The position numbers were made by a program, and so were the translations under genes. 64,000 bases of DNA. Source: Rhizobium deserti. GTDB lineage: Bacteria; Pseudomonadota; Alphaproteobacteria; Rhizobiales; Rhizobiaceae. Shown piece by piece: positions 35,179 through 41,743 of this stretch. Positions within the stretch are counted from its first letter, which is position 1. The number at the start of each line of letters is the position of its first letter. Under the pieces are notes generated by a model. The model was not told where the DNA came from. It did not search any database and saw only the letters and a program-made list of their open reading frames with translations. The DNA is taken from the NCBI RefSeq assembly GCF_004358025.1, contig NZ_SMTL01000002.1, forward strand, positions 806,001-870,000. The letters run 5' to 3'.

Positions 35179-35810
35179 TCAACCGCTAATCCCCTCCCAC
35201 AAGGTGAAGGCCGAAACGAGGACCAGAAGCGCGCCGGCAGTCCGTCCCACCCAGATGGTGGCCCGCCTATTGCCGACAAGAGCCGAACGGGCGCGCCCGG
35301 CGGCAAGCGCCAGCCCGCCATAGACGGCCAGCTGGGTTGCCGCCGTCATCGCCGCCATGACAGCGGCCTGCGGCGCCAGCGGCCCGAAATCGGGACGCAG
35401 GAACTGCGGATAGATGGCCAGCATGAAGAGATAGGCTTTCGGATTGATCAGGCAGGTGATCATTCCCCGGCGAAAGGCCTGCCCATTGGATCCTGCTTCC
35501 GCCGGTCCGACATGATCGACCGTGATCGAGCTTCGCATCAGCGCGATGCCGATCCAGCCCATGTACAGCGCCCCAGCGATCAGCAGGGGCCTGAACAGCA
35601 CGGGCACGAGGCTGGCGAGAAGGCCGACGCCGAGCGCGCCGTAAAGCGAATGCACCAGCCCGCCGGCCATGATGCCGGCGGTGGCGGCAAGGCCGGCGCT
35701 GCGCCCGCGGGTCAGCGCATTGGCAAGCACGAACACCATGTCCATGCCCGGCACGATGATGATGCCGAACAGCAGCGTGAAGAAGAGCCGAGATTTTCGG
35801 TATAGGTCAT
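35179..35810 (-). pseudogene. LysE family translocator, frameshifted near the start
   Basis: The gene begins at 35810 with MTYTENL, the usual N-terminus of these exporters. It then shifts frame around 35785-35793, where one base seems missing in CTCGGCTC (expected CTC-TGG-CTC). In the other frame the protein continues LFFTLLFGIIIVPGMDMVFV to the normal end at 35179. Six helices, typical of LysE/RhtB amino acid exporters, follow. As written the intact frame could only start at an internal GTG (MPGMDMV), losing part of helix 1. Either the gene is inactive or a base was lost in sequencing. It is divergent from the WYL regulator at 35941. Confidence 0.7.
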
Positions 35811-35902
35811 GTCAGTTGGCCCCTTCGAGAGCGGCGCGCTCGCCGAGCGGGACGCCTTGTTTTTGCAGGTGATCTGCGGCTCTATAGGCGAGCCCAACTG
35901 AC
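35811..35902. promoter_or_regulatory. Widely spaced inverted repeat in the lysE/YafY-type spacer
   Basis: GTCAGTTGG at 35811-35819 and CCAACTGAC at 35894-35902 are perfect 9-bp inverted copies separated by 74 bases. One touches the lysE start and the other lies 38 bases before the regulator start. They may be two operators for the WYL regulator. Confidence 0.4.
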
Positions 35903-35940
35903 AGCGTGGTGTCAGGAGGAGCGGCGGCCAAGGAGTTTTC

Positions 35941-36642
35941 ATGCGCAAGGCATCACGCCTTTTCGAGATCATCCAGATCCTACGGCTTGCCCGCAAGCCG
36001 GTCACCGCTGCCGAAATGGCCGTGCAGATGGAAGTGACCGTGCGCTCGATCTACCGGGATATCGCCGCGCTGCAGGCCATGCGGGTGCCGATCGAAGGCG
36101 GGCGCGGCATAGGCTATATCCTGCGGCCGGGCTTTACCCTGCCGCCGCTGATGCTGTCGCTCGAGGAAACCGAGGCGATCGTCCTGGCGCTGGCGCTCCT
36201 GGAGCGCACCGGCGACACGGGATTGAAGCAGGCCGCAAAACAGGTGACCCGCAAGATTGCAGCCTCGGTACCGCCGCCGCTGTCGGCGATATTTTCCGAC
36301 AATGCTCTGCATGCCTGGGGCAGCGTCGCCCCCGTGCCGGATGCGGTGGACCTTTCCATGGTGCGCCGGGCGATCCGCGAGGAGCGCAAGCTGGCGCTGG
36401 ATTATCGCGACGAGCTTGCCCGGGCGACGGAGCGGGTGATCCGGCCGATCGCCCTCATCTATTATTCGCAGACCGCCAATATCGTCGCCTGGTGTGAAAT
36501 GCGCCGGGCGATCCGCAATTTCCGGGCGGACCGGGTCGAGCATTGCGAACCGCTGGAGGATTTCTTCATCGCTCAGGGTGAAGGATTGCGAAAGCTCTGG
36601 GTCGAGGGCTGGACAGGCGAGGCGACCGCGGCGGCCTCCTGA
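35941..36642 (+). CDS. YafY family WYL-domain transcriptional regulator
   Basis: 233 residues. The N-terminal HTH_11 domain reads ASRLFEIIQILRLARKPVTA then VQMEVTVRSIYRDIAALQAM, followed by GGRGIGYILRPGF. The WYL domain covers about 130-225 (ALDYRDELARATERVIRPIA, YYSQTANIVAWCEMR, FRADRVE), which may sense a ligand or nucleic acid. It is divergent from the LysE-type gene and probably controls it. The final 70 bases overlap the end of the convergent phosphoesterase gene. Confidence 0.87.
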   Translation: MRKASRLFEIIQILRLARKPVTAAEMAVQMEVTVRSIYRDIAALQAMRVPIEGGRGIGYILRPGFTLPPLMLSLEETEAIVLALALLERTGDTGLKQAAKQVTRKIAASVPPPLSAIFSDNALHAWGSVAPVPDAVDLSMVRRAIREERKLALDYRDELARATERVIRPIALIYYSQTANIVAWCEMRRAIRNFRADRVEHCEPLEDFFIAQGEGLRKLWVEGWTGEATAAAS

Positions 36643-37481
36643 AGCGGAAGGCTGCGGCTGTCCTCGCGGCCATGGCCGATGATCCCGATGCGGTTGCCAT
36701 AGAGTTCCACGACGGCGAAGGCATTGTCCTTCTCGGTGTCGACCATGCCCTTGAAGTTGACATACCAGGTCGCGCCGTCACGTCCGAGATTGCCGGCATG
36801 GTTGTGGCCATTGAGATAGGCGATGACATTGCCGGAGCGTTCAAAAAGCGCCGTCAGCCGTTCGCAGTCCCAAAGATTATGATCGTTTGCCGGAAAGAGC
36901 GGATAATGGCCGAAAACCACGACCTTCTCCCCCGCCGCCCTCGCCTGCTCCAGCACCGCTTCCAGCCAAGCGAATTGCGCCTCGCCGATGCCGCCGTTCC
37001 AGGGATGTGCATTGGGCGCGCCGGTGGCCGCCAGAGCCCCCAGCCGCTCCACTGCCAGCCGGTGGCGCGGATCGCCCTCCGGGCTTGAGAAAAGGCTGAT
37101 CTCATTGCCGTCGATGACGACGAAGCGAATGCCGTTTCGTGCAAAATCGTGCCAGGCGGCCGGCATGCCGAGCCGCTGGTGCACGGCTTCCAGGCGATCC
37201 GGAGCGACGGAAAAATCATGGTTTCCCGGAAGCATGATCGCTTCATGCCGCAGGCCCTGATAAATCGAAAGAGCTGGCCCGAAGTTTTCCCAGCCGCGGT
37301 CGATCAGGTCGCCGAGCGTCACGACGAAAGCGAGATCCTCGCCATTCAACAGCCCGATCGCCTGGCGCAGCTTGTCCAGGCTATTGGCATAGTAGCGGTT
37401 CATGTCGAGCCATGGCGGAGCATCGGCATATTGCGGATCGGCTATGATACCGAAGCGGATCCGGGGCTTGTGGGAGGGCAT
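36573..37481 (-). CDS. Metallophosphoesterase (ADP-ribose/CDP-alcohol pyrophosphatase-like)
   Basis: 302 residues of the calcineurin-like fold. Metal motifs appear in order: GIIADPQY (Asp), VTLGDLIDRG (Asp), LPGNHDFS (Asn-His-Asp), VFGHYPLF (His) and YLNGHNHAG (His-x-His). The ADPQYAD start and the overall length resemble the Mn-dependent ADP-ribose/CDP-alcohol diphosphatase group. It is cytosolic with no signal peptide. It converges on the YafY-type gene with a 70-base coding overlap, so both C-terminal ends are encoded on opposite strands of the same DNA. Confidence 0.83.
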   Translation of the reverse strand: MPSHKPRIRFGIIADPQYADAPPWLDMNRYYANSLDKLRQAIGLLNGEDLAFVVTLGDLIDRGWENFGPALSIYQGLRHEAIMLPGNHDFSVAPDRLEAVHQRLGMPAAWHDFARNGIRFVVIDGNEISLFSSPEGDPRHRLAVERLGALAATGAPNAHPWNGGIGEAQFAWLEAVLEQARAAGEKVVVFGHYPLFPANDHNLWDCERLTALFERSGNVIAYLNGHNHAGNLGRDGATWYVNFKGMVDTEKDNAFAVVELYGNRIGIIGHGREDSRSLPLQEAAAVASPVQPSTQSFRNPSP

Positions 37482-37603
37482 TGCGCGGCCTTAGGCGCAT
37501 TACATGACAGCGATATGACACCATTTGAGCCAGCGCCGACCGGTAGCCTGCCGGCGACATGTAGCTTCCGCATCTCTGCTTTGCTCAGGCTCCCAGCGAC
37601 ACG

Positions 37604-37960
37604 TCATTGGGTTTCCAAAGTCTCGTTCCTCTCCACTGGGAGCCGTCCATAGGCAGTCAGGATGGCCAGGATAAGCCCGGGAAAGCGCTTATCGATCTCG
37701 GAGCAACGCGAATGATTGCTCATCACCACGCCATGCCGCTCGGACCGGATAAGACCTGCTTCCCGCAGCACCTTGAAATGCTGTGACAGGGATGATTTCG
37801 GAATGATCCTCTCGCCCAGACAGGCGAGCGCAGAACATGTCCCGCTTGAGCCCACACCGGCAATCTGTGCGAAGATCGCCGCTCGCTCCGGATCAGACAG
37901 AGCATAGAGGATAGCCTCCGGCCGCAGGTCCTCGATCGCTGGGTGAAACAATGGTCTCAT
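37604..37960 (-). CDS. ArsR/SmtB family transcriptional regulator
   Basis: 118 residues. The winged helix is seen in EAILYALSDPERAAIFAQIA, then ERIIPKSSLSQHFKVLREAG and LIRSERHGVVMSNHSRC. The three Cys (TCSALACLGER and RCSEID) do not form the classic arsenic CVC motif, so the effector is probably not arsenite. It belongs to the type that controls a divergent oxidoreductase, here the SDR at 38066. A near-perfect palindrome lies between them. Confidence 0.85.
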   Translation of the reverse strand: MRPLFHPAIEDLRPEAILYALSDPERAAIFAQIAGVGSSGTCSALACLGERIIPKSSLSQHFKVLREAGLIRSERHGVVMSNHSRCSEIDKRFPGLILAILTAYGRLPVERNETLETQ

Positions 37961-37995
37961 CTATTTTATATAGGCGCTCTTGAAATCTCGATCAA

Positions 37996-38016
37996 TAGTT
38001 CTGAATTTCTGAACTA
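37996..38016. promoter_or_regulatory. Candidate ArsR-family operator
   Basis: TAGTTC-T-GAA-T-TTC-T-GAACTA is a 21-base imperfect palindrome with 18 of 20 arm positions paired. It lies in the 105-base spacer between the divergent ArsR-type and SDR genes, 36 bases upstream of the regulator start and 50 upstream of the SDR. Confidence 0.55.
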
Positions 38017-38065
38017 CGGAACAAGGCCGTCACTCCCGACGGCTGCCGGATCGAAAGGAACAAAC

Positions 38066-38812
38066 ATGTCTAAGCTCGCAGGAAAAGTCGCTATCGTCAC
38101 AGGCGCCTCCAAAGGTATCGGCGCTGCGATTGCCAAAGCACTTGCCGCAGAAGGTGCGCAGATCGTCGTGAATTATGCTTCTAGCCAGGCAGGAGCGGAC
38201 GCCGTTGTGCAGGCGATCACCGCGACCGGCGGCAAAGCGATCGCGGTCCAGGGCGATGTTTCGAAAGCCGAGCAAGCGAACCGTTTGGTTGAAGCTGCGG
38301 TCCAGGAATTCGGCCGTCTCGACGTGCTGGTCAACAATTCCGGCGTCTACGAATTCAGCGCGATCGAAGACATTACCGAGGAACACTATCATCGCATGTT
38401 CGACGTCAACGTTCTGGGCGTCCTGCTGGTGACCAAGGCCGCGGTCAAACATCTCGGCGAAGGCGGCAGCGTCATCAATATCTCATCGGTCGTAAGCAGC
38501 CTGGCTCCCCCAGCCTCGTCGGTCTATACCGGCACCAAGGCCGCGGTGGACGCCATTACCAGCGTGCTTGCCAAGGAGCTTGGTCCTCGCAAGATCCGGG
38601 TCAACGCCATTCTCCCCGGCATGGTGGAAACGGAGGGTACGCACACGGCCGGCATCGTCGGCTCGGACCTCCAGCACAATGCAGTCGCCCAGACCCCGCT
38701 CGGCCGCATCGGTCAGCCGGAGGACATTGCCAAGGTCGCAGTTTTCCTCGCTTCCGATGACGCCGGCTGGCTGACCGGCGATCACATCATTGCAAGTGGC
38801 GGTTTTCGTTGA
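38066..38812 (+). CDS. SDR family oxidoreductase
   Basis: 248 residues, a classical SDR. Motifs are TGASKGIG (12-19), the NNSG in VNNSGVY, the Ser in SVINISSVVSS, and Tyr154 and Lys158 (SSVYTGTKAA). The residues after strand 2 (NYASSQAGA) fit NADP(H) use. Size and pattern resemble FabG-like reductases or glucose dehydrogenase-type SDRs; substrate unknown. AAAGGA precedes the ATG at 38066. It is regulated most likely by the divergent ArsR-type protein. A long hairpin follows directly after the stop. Confidence 0.88.
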   Translation: MSKLAGKVAIVTGASKGIGAAIAKALAAEGAQIVVNYASSQAGADAVVQAITATGGKAIAVQGDVSKAEQANRLVEAAVQEFGRLDVLVNNSGVYEFSAIEDITEEHYHRMFDVNVLGVLLVTKAAVKHLGEGGSVINISSVVSSLAPPASSVYTGTKAAVDAITSVLAKELGPRKIRVNAILPGMVETEGTHTAGIVGSDLQHNAVAQTPLGRIGQPEDIAKVAVFLASDDAGWLTGDHIIASGGFR

Positions 38813-38817
38813 TTGTT

Positions 38818-38854
38818 GAGGTCGTGCGTGCTCTTCAAGGGCACGCACGACCTC
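38818..38854 (+). terminator. Perfect 14-bp hairpin after the SDR gene
   Basis: GAGGTCGTGCGTGC and GCACGCACGACCTC form a perfect stem with a 9-base loop, six bases after the SDR stop. No T run follows, so it may terminate weakly or protect the mRNA 3' end. Confidence 0.5.
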
Positions 38855-38933
38855 CACGCTGGCTCAAGCACCAACCTCCCCGGCGACGGTTCAATTTCCT
38901 CTTTCTGGCGATGACGAAGATGCCTACAAATGG

Positions 38934-39659
38934 TTAGTCATGGTTGGAGGACTTGGGCGCGGGATCGAACTGCAAGCCGTTGCCGATCTGGTCGAGCGTC
39001 AGGCGGGCCGGCCCGGTCAATTTCGAGCTTTCCGTCTTCTTACGCTCGTTCTGCATCGACCCGCGGGTTATCCTCAAGGTCCGCGCCCGATAATCGGCGA
39101 CTGTCAGCGTTGTTTCGCCGGTGCGCCTATGCCAGTTGTTGCTCTCGAAGCGAACCAGCCTCAGCTTCCCCTTTTGCATGACGAAACTGAAACTATTGGT
39201 CCAGGTGTTCCAGCCGCCGGCGGTCATGAACAGGTTGAGCGTCACGACAAGCCTGCCGCGCTTGATCTCCAGCGGCCCGCTTTCGGCGAGATAACCGGTC
39301 ACGTTGGTGCTCTCCTGGCGGGGAATGAGCCTGTGGTTCGTGATGATCCGGTCATAGCCCTTGCCCGACGCAAACCCGATGACGAGCATGCGAGGCCCGA
39401 CCGTCGGCTCACCTGAATAGGCGATATCGGGCTTCTCGGACTGGATGATCAGCGCCAGATCGGGCCGTTTGTCGCCGTCGAGGTCGCCTTTCGCCTCGAC
39501 TTCCAATGTCCAACCGGGCGGCACAAGCTGCGCACGGTCGCCGACTTTGGCCGGAATGGCGGGATAATCGACAGGCGGCATGTCGGTATCCTCAGCCAGG
39601 GCAGCGCGGGCAAGGAAAATTGCGGCGGCAAAAGCCAAGCCGGCCATATATAAGCGCAT
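38934..39659 (-). CDS. Exported hypothetical protein
   Basis: 241 residues with a signal peptide (LYMAGLAFAAAIFLARAALA, cleavage after ALA). The mature protein begins EDTDMPPVDYPAIP. It has a region GDLDGDKRPDLALIIQSEKP that looks like one FG-GAP/VCBS-like calcium-binding repeat, then beta-rich sequence (LAESGPLEIKRGRLVVTLNL) and NTWTNSFSFVMQKGKLRLV. It should be periplasmic. Function is unknown. The ATG at 39659 is preceded by GGGGGAAATGG. Confidence 0.65.
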   Translation of the reverse strand: MRLYMAGLAFAAAIFLARAALAEDTDMPPVDYPAIPAKVGDRAQLVPPGWTLEVEAKGDLDGDKRPDLALIIQSEKPDIAYSGEPTVGPRMLVIGFASGKGYDRIITNHRLIPRQESTNVTGYLAESGPLEIKRGRLVVTLNLFMTAGGWNTWTNSFSFVMQKGKLRLVRFESNNWHRRTGETTLTVADYRARTLRITRGSMQNERKKTESSKLTGPARLTLDQIGNGLQFDPAPKSSNHD

Positions 39660-39733
39660 CCATTTCCCCCTCACCCCAATTGCCGAGATCCTAGCAGGTG
39701 GATCGGCGGTGAAGAAGTACCCTGGTGCAGAGC

Positions 39734-39768
39734 AAAACACCCGGCGCCATCGCGGCACCGGGTGTTTT
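39734..39768 (-). terminator. sodB terminator (bidirectional form)
   Basis: An 11-bp perfect stem AAAACACCCGG/CCGGGTGTTTT with a 13-base loop lies 25 bases after the sodB stop on the minus strand. T runs are part of each arm, so it should stop transcription from sodB. Confidence 0.75.
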
Positions 39769-39793
39769 CAAATCGAATGAGGTGCTGCCGAAA

Positions 39794-40396
39794 TTACTTG
39801 GTTGCGGCTTCGTAGCGTTCCAGCACGTAATCCCAGTTGATCAGGCTGTCGACGAAGGCTTCCAGATATTTCGGGCGGGCATTGCGGTAGTCGATGTAAT
39901 AGGAATGTTCCCAGACATCGACGCCGAGGATCGGCTCCGCGCCGTGAACCAGCGGGTTCTCGCCGTTCGGGGTTTTCGAAATGACGAGCTTGCCGTCCTT
40001 GACCGAAACCCAGGCCCAGCCGGAGCCGAACTGGGTGGTGCCGGCGGCGATCAGGTCCGCCTTGAACTTGTCATAACCGCCCAGATCGCTGTCGATGGCG
40101 GTGGCGAGCTTGCCCGGCAGCGACGTGCCGCCGCCGCCCTTCTTCATCCACTTCCAGAAATGGATGTGGTTGTAGTGCTGGGCAGCATTGTTGAAGAGGG
40201 TCTGGTGCGTGCCGAAAGACTTCTTAACCACTTCCTCGACCGACAGATCGCCCATGCCGGCTTCGGCTGCGAGCTTGTTGCCCATGTCGACATAAGCCTT
40301 GTGGTGCTTGTCGTGGTGGAATTCCAGCGTTTCCTTCGACATGAAGGGCTGCAGCGCTTCGTAGTCGTAGGGAAGTTCAGGAAGTTCGAAAGCCAT
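39794..40396 (-). CDS. sodB: Superoxide dismutase, Fe/Mn family
   Basis: 200 residues. Metal ligands are His27 (EFHHDKHHKAY), His77 (AAQHYNHIHFW), Asp160 and His164 (GVDVWEHSYYIDY). The Gln in AAQHYNH is at the position typical of the iron enzymes, but rhizobial members may accept Mn, so the metal is left open. No signal peptide, so cytosolic. It converts superoxide to peroxide and oxygen. The ATG at 40396 begins MAFELPELPYDYEALQP, the normal start; an upstream extension is rejected. Confidence 0.95.
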   Translation of the reverse strand: MAFELPELPYDYEALQPFMSKETLEFHHDKHHKAYVDMGNKLAAEAGMGDLSVEEVVKKSFGTHQTLFNNAAQHYNHIHFWKWMKKGGGGTSLPGKLATAIDSDLGGYDKFKADLIAAGTTQFGSGWAWVSVKDGKLVISKTPNGENPLVHGAEPILGVDVWEHSYYIDYRNARPKYLEAFVDSLINWDYVLERYEAATK

Positions 40397-40567
40397 TGGT
40401 CTACTCCTCTTGGCAAACACTTCGGGTGAAAGCTCGTGCGGGAACATAGGAGCGGCAGGCCCAAGAGGCAACGGTGATCTTGCCAAAAACACCGGCACAG
40501 GCGCCAAGACCTTGCGCGCCGAAGGCTCTACAAGGAACGGTCAGGATATCGATTCGGGAGCTACTGC

Positions 40568-40906
40568 ATGAAGACTGCCCTTGTTCTCTCGCTTGTCGTC
40601 GGCCTTGCCGGTGCCTCGGTGGCACAGGCATCCTCGGACGATGCCTGGTCCGACTTCCAGACCGAGGTTTCCAGGGCCTGCCTGGCAGCCGCGGCCGGAC
40701 TGATCGAAAAGGGTAACGTGCTGGTCGATCCCTTCGGCAGCGAGCACTACGGGCTGGCGATCGTCACCGGCGGGGCCAAGGGTGCGAAGACCAAGGGGGC
40801 CAAGACGACGATCAGCGCCATCTGCGTCTTCGACAAAAAGACCAAACGAGTGGAGATCGGCGGCGAAATCGCGGCAGACAGGCTGACGGTCAAGGCCGGC
40901 CGGTAA
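40568..40906 (+). CDS. Exported hypothetical protein
   Basis: 112 residues with a signal peptide (MKTALVLSLVVGLAGASVAQ, cleavage after AQA). The mature part has two Cys (SRACLAAA and SAICVFDKK) that could form a disulfide, and a Lys/Gly-rich middle (GGAKGAKTKGAKTTI). It ends KRVEIGGEIAADRLTVKAGR. It is a small periplasmic protein of unknown function. It is divergent from sodB and upstream of the TauE-like gene. Confidence 0.65.
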   Translation: MKTALVLSLVVGLAGASVAQASSDDAWSDFQTEVSRACLAAAAGLIEKGNVLVDPFGSEHYGLAIVTGGAKGAKTKGAKTTISAICVFDKKTKRVEIGGEIAADRLTVKAGR

Positions 40907-40989
40907 GGCGCTCGGTCTTCACGTGCCGGAACCTTGTCGGGCCGCGGCGGTTTAGCGCTGCCTGACGCCAATCCGAAGGAGCCCGCACC

Positions 40990-41733
40990 GTGTTAGACTT
41001 CCTGAGCTCCGACTTCCTGACCTTCGTCGCCATCGGCTTTGCGGCTCAGATCATCGACGGTGCGCTCGGCATGGCGTTTGGCGTGCTGACCACGACGAGC
41101 CTGCTGATGGTCGGCATTGCTCCGTCCACGGCGAGCGCCATGACCCATGTGACGGAATGCTTCACCACCGCCGCGTCCGGCCTGTCGCATCTCTACCAGC
41201 GCAATGTCGACTGGCGCCTCGTCGCGCGGCTGGCGCCGGCGGGCATGATCGGCGGCGCCGTGGGTGCCTATCTCCTGTCCAATATCGACGGCAAGGCGAT
41301 CGAGCCTTTCGTGTCCGTTTATCTGATCGGCGTGGGTCTGTTCATTCTCTACAAGGCCTTTCGGCCGAAATGGCCGCGCGACGTGCATGACTGGATCGTG
41401 CCCTATGTGGGCGGCGCCGGCGGCCTGCTGGACGCCATGGGCGGCGGCGGCTGGGGGCCGATCGTCACGAGTTCGCTGCTCGGCCGCGGCCATGATCCGC
41501 GCAAGGTGATCGGCTCCACCAACCTGACGGAATTCGCCGTCACCACGGTGATCTCCATCACCTTCATCATCGCGCTCGGCTGGTCGGAACTGTCCTCGGC
41601 GCTGGGGCTCATTCTCGGCGGCATCCTGGCCGCGCCGGTCGGGGCGATCATCGTCAAGCACCTGCCGGTCAAGCCGCTGATGATCATGGTGTCGCTGATC
41701 ATCATCGGCACGGCGGCCGTGCGGTTCGTGTGA
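40990..41733 (+). CDS. TauE/SafE family sulfite exporter-like permease
   Basis: 247 residues with about eight helices of the PF01925 family. The duplicated TauE motifs are seen in GFAAQIIDGALGMAFGVL and GGAGGLLDAMGGGGWGPIVT. Other segments such as GSTNLTEFAVTTVISI follow the pattern. Members move sulfite, sulfoacetate or other organosulfur anions across the inner membrane; the substrate here is unknown. The start is a GTG at 40990 with AAGGAG eight bases upstream. Confidence 0.88.
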   Translation: MLDFLSSDFLTFVAIGFAAQIIDGALGMAFGVLTTTSLLMVGIAPSTASAMTHVTECFTTAASGLSHLYQRNVDWRLVARLAPAGMIGGAVGAYLLSNIDGKAIEPFVSVYLIGVGLFILYKAFRPKWPRDVHDWIVPYVGGAGGLLDAMGGGGWGPIVTSSLLGRGHDPRKVIGSTNLTEFAVTTVISITFIIALGWSELSSALGLILGGILAAPVGAIIVKHLPVKPLMIMVSLIIIGTAAVRFV

Positions 41734-41743
41734 CGCTTTCGGC

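Noticed and set aside
18286..38812. The two SDR genes as a recent duplication
   Set aside because: They share only the general SDR motifs and have different regulators; the sequences differ throughout.
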